From Lingula anatina (lineage: Eukaryota; Brachiopoda; Lingulata; Lingulida; Lingulidae), in contig NW_019773692.1 of assembly GCF_001039355.2 (NCBI RefSeq), forward strand, positions 313,908 through 351,489: DNA of 37,582 nt, written 5' to 3'. The position numbers and the translations under genes were made by a program. Positions 24,139 through 36,000 of this stretch are shown in pieces. Positions within the stretch are counted from its first letter, which is position 1. Each line of letters starts with the position of its first letter. The notes below the pieces were generated by a model. The model searched no databases. It saw only the letters and a program-made list of their open reading frames with translations, and was not told where the DNA came from.

Positions 24139-25100
24139 TACCACTGGGACTGATAGATAAACTATGTGTTAGCTCACTCCATTCCCACAGTAATGGTGCT
24201 TGTGTGAAGTCAGATTCATTGGCTACCATATGAACAATGAAATGATATCCCTGTTTAGGTATCAGCATTTCCTTTTCAAATGTGTAGATCTATAGTTAAT
24301 GATGTTATTGTCAGTAGTGATAACATCCATCTCTTATAATGAAATGGTATATGTATAGGACTATATTGAGCTGGTAACTGAGTCGTGGCCCCAGATCTGC
24401 CACAGTTGTATTTATTAAGGTTTTTTCATTTATTATTTATTGCTGATATTGGTTATCAGTGACATAACTTGTCATTGTTTTATTTTGCAATGTATGCATG
24501 TTAGTTTTCAGTTATGTCAGTGTCTTTTTTTAAGTAGGCCATTTTGAAATTAATTGAAACTTGTAATATGTTGTGTTCAGCAAACAAGTTTTTGTTTTGT
24601 AATTATCATTTCTGTCAGCACATTAATGCTGTGTTCTGACAACTAGAATTGATGTACATAAAGCTTATGTAAAAAACAGCTGTATCTTATCATTTATATT
24701 TGAAGAATATGATGTGCTCTCAATTACATTTGAATGCTGTCTCGGGTCAGTGTAGACCTGTCGTCAGTCTCGAGATATTTGCTGAAATGCCACCATGTAC
24801 GTGAGACAATACATGTGGATATAAGACCACATTTCTACTGACATAGATTATATATATCGGTGTCAGAAATGTTTAAACTCAAACATTAAAGTACAAAATA
24901 TACTTCTTAGCCAAGACAGTAGAACCATGTTAATGCCAAAAATAACAGCACCCGTAAAAAACTAATGTTTACAAATTGAAATATAAAAGTTGCCATCTTC
25001 CTTTTTATGTACAGACAGGATACGATCAAACAATAAACCCTGTCTCCATTCCAGCATAAACGGATTTATTTTTAGGAGAGAGAGGATTTTCGTAGACTTC
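24139..25100 (+). other. DCTN5 3' UTR
   Basis: No gene is visible. AT-rich sequence follows the stop codon. ATTAAA occurs near 24885 and AATAAA at 25032-25037, either of which could end the transcript. Confidence 0.5.
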
Positions 25101-25254
25101 TTAACCTTACAATTTACGGCATCCAACGGCATAGCACCGTCACCTTAAAGGAGTGTTATCAGTTGCATTATTTTGCCTCTGTCATCATTTATCTATTTAG
25201 AAAATTTAATGTTCATCCAGATTTACCTAGGTTTTTCATTGCGCTTCTTATATT

Positions 25255-25862
25255 TCAATACTTTGGTCGGGTTTTAGTAACATTCATTGTTTTTACCCGG
25301 CACCCAAATATGATGCTGTTAGGCTGTAACTCGAAAAGATACTTAGCATCAAACAGATGAGATGGGATCAAAAGAGATTTTATTTGTACGTGTTCATGGT
25401 TATAAAGTCGATACTGGTCGTGTGATATCCGTACAGTGCCGTATGTCCCATATGATGCAGCGTCCGGAGACGGGCTGTGACTACCCTCTACCAGGACGAC
25501 ATATTGATTTTTCACAGAACTGTATGTCTCTAGATAAGTAGACAGTCATTTTGGCTCAGCAAAAAATGTCCACAGTAATAACTGCGGCCCTGGTTGAGGG
25601 TAGGCTGTGACCGTACGGTATCGTACCGATTAACAGCCTCTATGGCGTTGTCAACTTGAAACTTTGACAAATTTTTGAAGTACATTGCAAGTTGCAACAA
25701 TTTCGTAGACGGCGTTGCACAGTGCCCATCACATCCAAATGAAAAAACTGTTCGATGGACTTGCAACGCAAGATTGTCTTGCGACACGGAGTTGTCAGAC
25801 TTGCCAAGGAGATACAATCCTCTCATGGTTTTAGGAATCATAAAGTAATAGTGAAGATGCAA
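25255..25862 (-). other. Two adjacent unassigned open frames
   Basis: Minus-strand frames of 110 codons (25862-25530) and 86 codons (25515-25255) lie end to end downstream of the methyltransferase gene. I recognise no domain in either. A poly(A) signal for the methyltransferase at 25918-25913 would place them outside that transcript. They may be chance, a relic or a lineage-specific gene. The rest of 25100-26200 shows nothing clear. Confidence 0.2.
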
Positions 25863-26202
25863 TATAATAACTAAGTCTAATTCACTTGCATAAATGTGAA
25901 ATTATGTGTCTCTTTATTATGGTGCTTAAAAACGCACGGGGAAGTAATGACAAGTTAAGTAAATTAATTTTATGTTAACGCGTCAGTCAGCAAGGAAGCC
26001 GCATATATAGTAGGGGAAAGCGCGACATTTGCAAACAACAAATGTTTACACACTCGCTGTAGACCGAAGACATTCACAAAACAAATTTTAAAAAATAGAA
26101 AAGAATGTCCTATAAGATTTCATCGTGTGGCGGCAGTCTTGGAAAATGTTACCTTGGTTTACGAGTCAATATGCGCTATTTACATGTTTTTCCTTCAGCT
26201 AT

Positions 26203-28192
26203 TTAGTTTTTCTCAGTAAGTCGTCCTTTTACCACAAACAGTCCGGTGTAATCTGATCGAATGTCTAAACTTCTTGTATTATCTTCATACCACACCATTT
26301 CGTCAAAACCAGCCGACTTCAGAGCATTAGTGATTTTAGCTTTGTCAAGCGGGAGACAAAAGAACTTCTCTTTACCAACTGTGTAATACGTTTCATCCAA
26401 CACTCCAACAAGAACGATGTGTCCCCCGTGTCGTAGAAGTCTGGCGATGTTGACGAGCGCCCTCTGGTAGCTGGCGACGTCATGACAAGCAGCCTCTAAA
26501 CACAGGCTGCTGAGGACGGCGTCAAATGGCTCGACAGGATTTGGAGACAAGATGTCTTCTTTCGTGACATCGCAGTGTTTGACGGGAGTCATTTTTTCGC
26601 GGAAGGTTAGCTGATTTTCCATCCATTTGCTCCTATAAATACCAACAGTTATGAAAGGTTAACAATTATGTGGCGTTCACTTGGATCAAATACACATAAA
26701 TACTTGTAAGTAGATGTTTGTCATCGTGAGACACAAGAACCATGCAAATGATGTGCTCTTCTTTTAATAGCAGCTCCATTTCATTGCTTGATAAAACCAC
26801 CTCTAATTTTTTTTATTTATCATTTAGCAAATAACATAATGGCAAACAGAATCGTTTTTTTAATGAAAAAATTAACGCGCTTGTACCTTTAAAAATATAT
26901 TTTTACCATCTTTACAAAAAAAGATGTTATATACTTCTTCCATAGGAAAGGCCTGTAGTGCTAGAATATTGTAAATGGTTCTAATTAATGGAATAATTGG
27001 TTAAATCATCTTAGTGACCATGATTATATATACGATGGTACCTCTTTATTATGTTGAAAAAAATTGTATGATTTTACTTTCACTTTGGTGGCTAAAGAAC
27101 CCTTTACACTGGACTGCGTTTCCACATCCTTTGGTAGGCCTACGGTCCCGTTTGAGAGTAAAAAAAATATTTACGTGTCGACAACTGGCCGATCATTGAG
27201 CATTCATTCTGCAACCAAAGCAATGCTTGTGTCTCCTTTCTACAACCACAGCGATGCCAGTTTCCTGGTGGCACAAAGGATGCAGAAAGGACGCCGTCCA
27301 GTGTAAAGGGGGTTTAAACGATTGACGGAATTGCAGGAAATTGTTACAGCTAAAGGTAGAGGTTTTTGAGCACAAGTACATTTACACTTAATGGAATTTT
27401 AAATGCTTTGCCGTTTGAATCTTAGAATGCGCCACCCGAACACTTATTTATTTGTTTATTTTTTAAATTTTAACTTACTCATCTCCGTCCAACTTGGCAT
27501 GGTATTTGAAGTGTGGAGACCAGTCGTGGGCGGTGTCGTCTGCTGCCCACCATTTCACCAGCTCATCTCTGTTACACTTGGCGTACTCACTCAGTGTGAT
27601 CCTGTCGAACCATTTGGCGCTGGGAATAAGATTGGCAATCACCGGCCCTGATCCTATTTCCAAAATGCGGCGACCTGTGATAGTCCCTGCAAATAAAAAA
27701 GAAGTCTCGAGTTCAAAGTTTTTTATCGGTCAGTGTGCCTCTACTTGTAATATCGCCATTGGAAAGCCATGAATAATTCGTCTTTCACAGCGAACTAGCT
27801 TGACTTACAGGTTCTGTATAAGTAAAATAATAAAAAAAGCAAAACAAGAAAACAAATATTGCCCCCAGGACGCCTTCTAGAAGGCCTAGACATCCCCTCC
27901 CCCCTCCCCCTTCCCCCCCCCCCCCAACACAAAGACTTTTTAGGCACGTCAAACATAAGTGCAGGGAGCATTTTGTAGGTGAGGGTATTAGCAGAAGGGG
28001 GTGACAATGTACTACACTGTAGTATACGATCGGGGAAATCGTACCTGAGGAAAATATTTTATGAAGAGTTTTCGGTATGAACATTGGTGAAGTGGGTTCT
28101 TCCGGCGTTCCTTCGAGTATGCACGATTTTAGATATTCTTCTGCACTGAATTTCTTCTGGTAGTCCTCTCCAAATAAAAGCATGTTGGTCAT
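26203..28192 (-). CDS. NNMT/PNMT/TEMT-family SAM-dependent methyltransferase
   Basis: The family methylates small amines such as nicotinamide, phenylethanolamine and indolethylamine, using S-adenosylmethionine in the cytosol. The exact substrate cannot be read from sequence. Exons: 28192-28045, 27686-27479, 26632-26203, with matching phases and 261 aa (human NNMT has 264). Exon 1 has the start DYQKKFSAEEYLKSC, like the family's F-x-x-x-x-YL opening. Exon 2 has motif I (ILEIGSGP), the conserved SEY after the second strand, and HDWSP. Exon 3 has KHCDVTKEDIL, LSSLCLEAAC, NIARLLRHGGHIVLVG, YYTVGKEKFFCLPL and a C-terminal GLFVVKGRL. The Tyr-rich substrate side is partly conserved. A poly(A) signal lies at 25918-25913. 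Intron 2 contains a MITE. No junction arrays are seen here. Confidence 0.9.
27098..27312. mobile_element. MITE with CCCTTTACACTGGAC inverted ends
   Basis: A perfect 15-bp inverse match, CCCTTTACACTGGAC at 27100-27114 and GTCCAGTGTAAAGGG at 27296-27310, extends with minor mismatches on both sides. It sits in methyltransferase intron 2 and carries no transposase. The superfamily is not clear and I could not define a target duplication. Confidence 0.7.
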
Positions 28193-29116
28193 ATTGTGTC
28201 AATATTAATTGTTGCGATCAGATGTTTCGATCCTTTAAGCCGCGTTTACAGCAAGCTGATCCTTCCACGAAATGTAGGTAGCTCTTCCAAGTCTCGGGCG
28301 TTATTTTATCTGCATAGGTGGCCTATCTGTGTTCTTACCAAACTTTGATGTCCCTGTAATAATAAGGATAATCATAATTAATAATTAATTTTTGACGTGC
28401 AGCTAAGTCGAGCCAAGCAAGTCAAAGCATTTAATATTTTCACTCTCTTCGCCCCCTTTGTATGGATTCAAGGTGCACTAGCCAAACAGTATACCTACAT
28501 ATTCTTGTGTTTGTAAAGGTTTTTTAAATGGGCCGTTATTGTTGATCTGACCTCATTTATTGCAGGTCCCTTTTAACTTTGCATATATTGATCCTCGGGA
28601 CGACCGAACATGGAGTTACTATTTTTACTGAGGTACCATACGCTATATACACACGTATAAGAAATCTAGCTGGGAATACTTCGAATAAGTAGGTAATTTG
28701 TCTCGATATTGACTTCATGGACGAATTTCATGTTAGAACTTACAGTTTAATGTCAACTAAGAAATTAGAAGGAGAGTTTTTCAACCATTTTTGCAAGTGC
28801 ACTGATAAGCACAACAATGACAAGCAAAAGCGACGGAAATTCCCATTGCTAAAAATAATCCTTATCGTGTCCTTACAGTGACACTGAAACTTATTCGCCA
28901 TTTTATAGTGAATTTTCGCGTTTGTAACATTCTCAATTATTAGCAAGGGGGAATGGTTGTATTTGTTTAACGTTTACTTTGACAGTGCCCAGTTTTATTT
29001 TGAAGAAGATTAGGCCTGCGAAAAATTTCAAACTTGCAGTCCAATCCTGCTGCCGGACACCAAAATAGTTACAGTTCCTTTAATCTTTTTCAGCCGCTTT
29101 AAGGAGGTTTGTAAGG
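28193..29116. other. Intergenic region, including left copy of a segmental duplication
   Basis: No gene is seen. From about 28600 to the DED-like start the sequence resembles 32830-33290 (for example ATTCCCATTGCTAAAAATAA, then TTATT.GCCATTTT), so the upstream region was duplicated together with the following gene. It probably holds the promoters of both the methyltransferase (-) and the DED-like gene (+). Confidence 0.6.
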
Positions 29117-29553
29117 ATGGATGCCACCAGACCAGAGTATATCCACAACCATCTGAGCCTTGACTTGAAGAATGAGATCACCAGAGATCAGTTTAAAGCC
29201 ATAAAACAACTGCTCTGGGGCACAGTGGGGAGGGCTCAACTGGAGGAAGCAGAAGATGTGTGCCACGTGTTTAACCTGATGTTTGACAAGGGCATTATTT
29301 CAATTGGAGAGTATGGTGTACTGAAGAGATTGGTGAGGGATGCTGGAATAGGAAGATTGGTTGGTGTCATTGAAGAGGCAGAAAACAGAATAAGGACGTG
29401 TGAGTATTAACGTACCTTTATTTGGTATATGACAGATAAAGTGTATGTATTTCTTTCTCCTCATTCTCTCTCTCTCTCTCTCTGCGTGTGTCTGTGTGTG
29501 TGTGTGTCTGTGTGTGTGTGTGTGTGTGTCTGTGTGTGTGTGTGTGTCTGTGT

Positions 29554-29588
<35 letters not shown>

Positions 29589-29726
29589 ATGTGTTAATCC
29601 TACGGTAAGTTCTGTTATCTTTCTTAAGATTCTGTAATATTTTCAACAAATTGAGCTTTTACAGCTGATTTTTGTCTTTTGTCACCTCCAGATAAACCAA
29701 ATGAAAACCAGGCCAAGAAGGAATAA
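29117..29726 (+). CDS. Small death-effector-domain-like protein, copy 1
   Basis: Exons 29117-29399 and 29692-29726 give 105 aa. Residues 7-92 have the DED pattern: an opening amphipathic helix (YIHNHLSLDL), a second helix with FKAIKQLLWG, an acidic LEEAEDVCHVFNLM, the turn KGIISIGEYGVLKRLV, and a last helix GRLVGVIEEAENRI. Death-effector domains join caspase-8/FADD-type signalling complexes; a single-domain protein could be an adaptor or inhibitor. Exon 2 adds only a charged tail (KPNENQAKKE). A paralogue lies 4.2 kb downstream on the same strand. The domain call rests on pattern and my memory of the family, so it is probable, not certain. The upstream ATG context (AAGGATGG) is good. Confidence 0.7.
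29463..29584. repeat. (TC)n/(TG)n microsatellite in DED-like intron
   Basis: TC repeats followed by TG repeats broken by single C. The paralogous gene has a TG/AG microsatellite at the matching intron position. Confidence 0.95.
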
Positions 29727-29939
29727 TTAAGGCATTCTGGCTCCCTTGCAGCAATAGCATCACTTTGGAGAAACCTCAGCTGAGACACTAACTTTGTGGG
29801 CATCTTAACTAATTCACGCAAGTCTGTAGGTTTTGTGTCTTAAATTTCTGAAGCGCACATTCAGAAAACCATAAAATTTTACACAGACTGTCAGAGCAGG
29901 TCGTATAGTGCCACAGTATTGTAACATCGTGCCAGAATT

Positions 29940-30380
29940 GGGGTAGCAAGCTGCCATTGCCAGACAAGTCAATGTGACCCAAGGAACAGTGTCTAACGTG
30001 CACCAGAGACAATGCCCATAGCCGTGCCCAGACTGGTGAACATACACAGAGCCATATCCTGTCACCGGACGAGAAGACCGCTTGCTTGAACCGTTATGTA
30101 ACAACAACTGTCCAAAAACAGATCATGTCATGCTCTGTAAAATATGAGTGGCAAATTGCAGATCAAATCCTTACAGTCACACCTCTGAATGTATGGATGC
30201 CTCACCGAGTAGGGATCTATAGTCAGCCGTGCTTTCAGAGGACAAACTCTGACTGATGTATGGAACACAATTGCCACACCAAATCCCCAGAAAATTGTCT
30301 GAAGGAATGCCTTGCCGAGTGAGGGCTCTGATTGTAGTCAGAGGTCGCCTATGTTATCAACTGTTGCAATCTGTTGAATT
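29940..30380 (+). mobile_element. Degraded Tc1-like transposase N-terminal fragment
   Basis: In one frame the sequence reads RQVNVTQGTVSNV, like the helix-turn-helix of Tc1 transposases, and further on PVTGREDRLLEPL, like the usual GRP-x-x-x-T-x-x-EDR stretch. Stops interrupt it and no terminal repeats are seen. It is distinct from the element at 30492. Confidence 0.5.
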
Positions 30381-30491
30381 TGTCTTAATAGTTCTTTGCT
30401 GTGAGAGAAAATCCAGATAGCCTGATATTTTGAAAATATTGGATTCCCAAGAAAGCATGATCCATGTGTTATTTTTAAAGATGTTTTAATA

Positions 30492-32146
30492 CACTGATGC
30501 TCATAAGTTAAGCAACACTTTCTAATTTCTCAAATTTCTCAGCAACCAAGCTTTTTATTAAGGCAAAATCTGTACAGTAGCTAAACATGTATCTCGTTCT
30601 TACTTTGAACTAGTGGACCGTGACATTTGAGTACTATTTACTGTTGGGCAGGGTAGAATATGCAATAGGGGTGCCACTTGCGAAAAACACAGTTTGGGCA
30701 TGCCATGCGGAGCTTCCAATTTGGCTGGTTTCATGGGCACAATTTGTTATATTGTACCAACCAATGGTTAGAAGAAGACTCAACGAGGTAATCAGATGGC
30801 AAATTATAGGAAGCCATCTTGCTGAGGTGCCAGAGAGACAGATTGCAAGGCAATAGAGAGTAGCACCAAGTCAAGTGTCCAAGCTGGTAGCAAAATGGCG
30901 CCAAACTCATCATGTTTTGGACAAGCCTCTTTCTGGTAGAACGAGATTAACCGACGCAAGTGTTAGAAGATGTTAGGTTCAACTACGCCACCAGAACCGG
31001 TCCAAACAGCTGAGAAACATCTGGCCTGGATTAGGAAGAGCTCAAATCAGTAGGCAGACAGTCAACAGGCATAATTTAGACGCTGGACTTTCATTTAAAA
31101 AGCCTCCTAAAAAGCCACCTTCGACCAAAAGACACAAGCAGATAAGTTTGGCATAAGCCAGATGCCGAGAAAGATAGAATCTAAGGACTGGGTGAAGGGT
31201 CCTGTGGACTGACAAGAGCAGATTCACTTTGATGTATGCAGATGGTTGGCTGGGAGTCTGAAGAGGTCCAAACCAAGCGTTTCAGGATGATTGTGATCAC
31301 CCATGTATTCAGGATGGCGGAGTACCCGTCACAGTATGGTGCGCTTTCTCATATGATGAAAAATTGCCACTGTACGTTATGCAAGGGAGATACACTGGTC
31401 AACCATACAGAAAAGAAATACCATTGGGGAGCTTGCAATCACACATTCAAGCAAATCCAGGAAGAAATATCATTTTGGTGCAGGACAGTTTGCCCATTCA
31501 TAAAGCACGGTCCGTGCAAATCGCGCTGCAACAGCATGGTATTCCAAATTTGGATGGCCCTGCAATATTTGCCAATTCTCAGTGTAATTGAACATGCTAA
31601 AGATATGATTGACAGAGCAGTTAATGAGAGACAACCTCCAGTTGGAAACATAAGAAAGCTCCAGCAGGCAGTAATTTAGGAATGGAACAGGCTCACAATG
31701 CAAGATTGACAGAATTTGGTGGCAAATTGCAGGAGACATTGTGAAGCTGTTGTTCAAAAATAGGGAAGGCACACCCAATATTTATTGGATAATAGACGAT
31801 TAATCATTTATTATCTACAGTCTTCTTTTATTAAAACTAATTCTTAGATGATTGAACTTTATTTTTTCATGATAAGCTGTTTTAATCAGCACGTACTTGA
31901 TGCTGTGTGAGCATACTTTTTAGACACATGGTTTGGCCTATTTTGGTACTGTTTGGTTAATAACGTTATTTTGATTATTACAATAAGCTATGTGGTGTAT
32001 TTCATTAACAGAAATATTCAATTTGAATAGGTTATTTATAAAATATGAAAGAAATATGCATAATTCCACTAACAAATGAAATAATGATCATGATAGAAGA
32101 AACTTTTGACAAAATCTGGGTGTTGCTTAACTTATGAGCATCAGTG
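30492..32146 (+). mobile_element. Tc1/mariner-type transposon with intact ends
   Basis: The element is 1655 bp, with perfect 27-bp inverted ends that begin CACTGATGCTCATAAGTT, flanked by TA on both sides (30490-30491 and 32147-32148), the target duplication of this superfamily. The interior is a broken transposase. It lies between the two DED-like paralogues and inserted into the spacer. Confidence 0.92.
30690..31762 (+). pseudogene. Broken Tc1-type transposase
   Basis: Pieces in several frames follow the family order: a helix-turn-helix region (AEVPERQIARQ, stop, then VAPSQVSKLVAKWRQTH), DKPLSGRTRLTD, then WTDKSRFTL with the first catalytic Asp, VQDSLPIHKA with the second Asp, and a shifted SVIEHAKDMIDRAV where NPIEH-W would hold the third acidic residue. 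At least four stops and one frame change are present. It cannot encode an active enzyme. Confidence 0.85.
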
Positions 32147-33290
32147 TATATTTTCTGAGATTGATATTGAATGATTAATTAAATGCGTAATAAACATGAT
32201 GGCGAGTTATGTTTTCATTTATTACCAAGACGGGGAAAATAAAAGAAATTTTATTTTGAAAGAAAATCCTCATTAGATGCCAAGTCTGCATAAGAAGGTC
32301 CCTTATAATCTTTGAAATGAGACACTAAAACCTTTTTTATCGGACACAATAAGAGAGGGTGGCAATCGATGAGGGGGGTCTTTAAAGCATGAAGCCATTT
32401 CTGAGGGCCCCATTGGGGGGGGGGCGGTAAACACAGTACACGAGAAATAAAATAATCATTTCACATACCACAGTAAATAAAATTTTATTCATATCTCAAT
32501 GATAGTGTGTGTCAAAAATCACGCATCACCGGGTATAATGACTTTGTTTCACGAAGGGCGGAGGATAAAAAGTCGCATTCACGAGTCGGGGTGCTTCAAG
32601 AATCACGCTTAATAAAATGAACCTTTCACACACCTCGGGAAATAAAAAGGGCTTTCCCGGGTAACAATAATACCCAATGGGACCCTCACTTCTTTTTTAA
32701 ATTCAGGACACGGTAATCATACATGACGTCAGGTCAAAATAAAAGCCTTATTCAGAAGCCTTTACAAATATTAAAATAGGTATGAATACCACTACTCAGG
32801 TGAAAGAGATTCATTGGACTTAGGGTAGACCGAACGTTGAGTTGCTTCCTCTGACACTGGACGTAGTAGGTCAACATTAGTATATATCATACATTATATG
32901 AACAGCACAGATACAGAAGTGGGTAAGTTGTCTTGATATTGATTACATATAGACATAGATTACATATAGATTACATATAGACATATATTTTATATCAATT
33001 CAGCAAAATATTGACAGGTAAAGGCGACGGAAATTTCCATGACTTAATAAAATTCCCATTGCTAAAAATAACCTTTATGAAGTCCTTACGATAATACTCA
33101 AACTTATTTGCCATTTTGTCTCAGATTTAAGAAAGGGGGAGTGATTGTTTAACGTTTACTTTAAATTTGACAGTGTTGGATTTCACGTTTAAAAAAGATT
33201 GGAGATAAGAAAACTTTCATTATCTTGTATTTTCCGATCTCTTAGTCGAGCACAAATTAAAGTTACAGTTTCTTTTTAAAGGGGGATTTT
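32147..33290. other. Intergenic region with degenerate repeats and right copy of the upstream duplication
   Basis: No gene is seen. At about 32420-32760 a loose motif recurs roughly every 40-60 bp (forms such as CGGGAAATAAAAAG, GGAGGATAAAAAG, ACGAGAAATAAAAT, each near TTTCAC or ATCACGC). From about 32830 the sequence resembles the region upstream of the first DED-like gene. Confidence 0.5.
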
Positions 33291-33293
33291 GAG

Positions 33294-33647
33294 ATGGAAC
33301 CAGAGCGGCCAAAGTACATTCACAGCCACCTGAGCGTTGAGTTGCAAAGGAAGATGAGAAAGCGTGATTTTTTGACCATGAAACAGCTTGCATTGGGATT
33401 AAAAGGTTGCGAAGCGGGAGAAATAGAGGCGGTAGAGGATATGCACGATTTGTTCAACTTGATGAATAACAAGGACATTATTTCAGTTGGAAACTACGAA
33501 GCGCTGAAGAAAATGGTGACGGATGCTAAAATAATAGTATTGCTAAAAGTCATTGAAGAAGCAGAGAACAAAATACATAATTATTGTAAGTATAAACGTG
33601 TTAGGTACGTGAAAGGAGATGGTTTACCGGTGCTCTTAGAGTGCACG

Positions 33648-33679
<32 letters not shown>

Positions 33680-33702
33680 TTCGTGTGTGTGTGTGTGTGT
33701 CA

Positions 33703-33765
<63 letters not shown>

Positions 33766-33961
33766 TTACTCACCCAGGAGAGAGCACAGCGCTAAACAAG
33801 CAGCGGCCTATTCACTTACGATAAGGTCTGTTGCCTTTCATCTAGATTCTGTAATTTCTGTTATATTTTAATTGAATTCTTGAACTGATTTCTTACTTAT
33901 TTTTTGTCTTGGGGTACTTGCAGTTGCAGCAAGCGCGCCACCGCCGAACATGTATATGTAA
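33294..33961 (+). CDS. Small death-effector-domain-like protein, copy 2
   Basis: Exons 33294-33585 and 33924-33961 give 109 aa. It aligns with copy 1 throughout exon 1: YIHSHLSVELQRKMRKRDF, TMKQLALGLKG, EAVEDMHDLFNLMNNKDIIS, GNYEALKKMV and LLKVIEEAENKI. The intron is in the same place and phase, but the second exons are unrelated (FAASAPPPNMYM against YKPNENQAKKE). The acceptor TTGCAGTTGCAG offers two AGs six bases apart, so two products differing by two residues are possible. AATAAA at 34165-34170 could end the transcript. Function as for copy 1, inferred only. Confidence 0.7.
33645..33762. repeat. (TG)n/(CG TG)n/(AG)n microsatellite in DED-like intron
   Basis: TG repeats with GCGT variants followed by a clean AG run, 60 bp after exon 1, matching the position of the microsatellite in copy 1. 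Confidence 0.95.
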
Positions 33962-34189
33962 GAAGTTAAAGCCTGCCGGCCTCTCTACAGCAACGCATAC
34001 AACTGAGAGCAGCATCGGCTGAGAGTGACATTTTGTTTCCTTCTACTATGACCATAGATTGATTTTTCACTAGATATTCACAGATATGTCTCTGGCCATT
34101 TATGAACTTTTTTCTGTGAGTGTTAAGTAACATACATTGCCTTAATTAAAAGGTATAAGGGGCGAATAAATTTAATTAAGTGAGTTTTG

Positions 34190-34425
34190 TTTGAGCGGGG
34201 GGGGGGGGGGGGTACTACGGGACCAGATCTTAACCTCCTTAGCCCTACCTGTAGCTGATCAAGGTATTAATTATTGGCGTCGGGTTCGGGTACCACTGAA
34301 GGGTGTACAATGCCATTCGGTAGGGTTTAGCACTATAATTCAGCTTGTCAGTGATGACGATAGAAATAACCGAAGGGGGAGTCAGGACCCCCCTTGACAC
34401 CCTCTAAATCCGCCACTGCAGCAGG
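34190..34425. mobile_element. Probable transposon fragment
   Basis: It starts in a poly-G run and ends AAATCCGCCACTG, an end type common to DNA transposons. Inside, GTCAGTGATGACGATAGAA (near 34349) recurs at about 34648. No coding capacity or clear inverted ends. Confidence 0.4.
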
Positions 34426-36000
34426 AAAGCAAGACATAGTGATACTTGTAGGTGATAAGTAAAGGAATAACATATCTTGTTCCCAAAATTCCCTATATTA
34501 AAAATAATGATTTAGAAAACACATTGTATAGCGTTTGAAATTAATAAAATGAGATTGAAAAGAAATCGAATCAAAAGGTCGAAAAGTGGTACGCACGCGT
34601 CATAGGTCCGTCCCTTAGCCCTTTTACTATGGTTTAAGTTTAATTTGTCAGTGATGACGATAGAAATAATCTGCCACTCTGTAGTGCCTTATCAAAATTT
34701 TCTGGTATGTACGGATTTTGAATTGTTAATTGTTGTATTTCTATTTTTTGCAGAATATCATTTTTTGTACGTTTCTACTCCAGTGTGATATATTATTATT
34801 AACCCTTCAATTTACTTTCACAAACTATTAGTTTATAGTATTGTTCATCTGTGTGATGTGAATGTTTTCTGACTTTTTATCATGGACAGTATAATTTCAA
34901 ATCGTAATCACATCTATTATTTTTTTGATATTCACGTTTTAACCACATGTAAACACCAAAAAGAATGTATGTAAGAACTGTTGATATTGTAATTGTTCTC
35001 TATGACATCAAGCCACCACGAGTTTTGTGTTTGTCAATGCATCATAATGTATAGAATTGTTATTCTTATTGCCCTGTTGCATTATCCACTTCTTAAAATG
35101 TCTAAAGTTATGTTATCATACACCAAATATACATCAGCATTCCACTCTCCGATAAACCGGGCGTCTTTGTTTAAAATTGAGTATGTCGGAGGAAGTATAT
35201 ATATATGGAGTATTATAATTGTTCATTTTTAATATTTGGTTGGAGTAAATAGTTTGAACTGTACTTAGCATCCATAATGTTGTGGGGGTATAAGTACAGA
35301 ATAGTATAGACAATACCGAGGTCAGGAGTGTACAATCCACCATGCTATGTGTGAGCAATTACTCCTCGTGTAGACCAATCCTGGCAAATGATCATGAAGT
35401 ACTCTATGTATATATCCCTAAATAACTATTTGTGTAATAATAATGGTTATTCATATATGTATTTTTTATATTTAATATAGTTTGTTGTATTGTCTATGAT
35501 TGTACCTTTTACTTGAAAGTGTGAATCAATAAAGAATGTGAATCTGAATAGCGGCTTATGTCTATCTGTACACCGTTTTTTTTTTTAAGAATTCGCTTTT
35601 CGTATACAAATCTCTTATTCTGGTAACAGAAATGGTTACTGATACCTAACAATATCATCATTTTTGTGTAGATATGGCAAAATAGGTTAGTTTCTTTTAA
35701 GACATTTTTAAAAATATATTTTCTTTTATACCTTTATTTATAAATATTTTCCTTTTATACCTCGGGAGATTATAGGTCTACTAGTGGTGGTAGATTTCCA
35801 ATTGTTTCTATTTCCACCTAAAGAGAAGTTCCAACTTAAAAGTTGAACTCTGTCCCACCCACCCCAAACCACTAAGTTCCAATTTAAGACGCTCACTGCC
35901 TGCAAATAGAAGGGGTAGATATGCCCCCCCCCCCTCCTCCGAACAGTACATGTGCCCACTGTTTAAATCTAAGGAGGTCAAAGACTTAGCTGCCCAGCTT
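34426..36000. other. AT-rich region without a recognised gene
   Basis: No supported open frame. A clear AATAAA lies at 35528-35533 (+) followed by a GT-rich stretch, so a longer form of the second DED-like transcript could end there. Confidence 0.4.

Noticed and set aside
29461-29649. Thr/His-rich frame on the minus strand
   Set aside because: It is the antisense of a TG microsatellite.
31236-31778. Overlapping frames of up to 147 codons on both strands
   Set aside because: They are fragments or shadows of the broken Tc1-type transposase.
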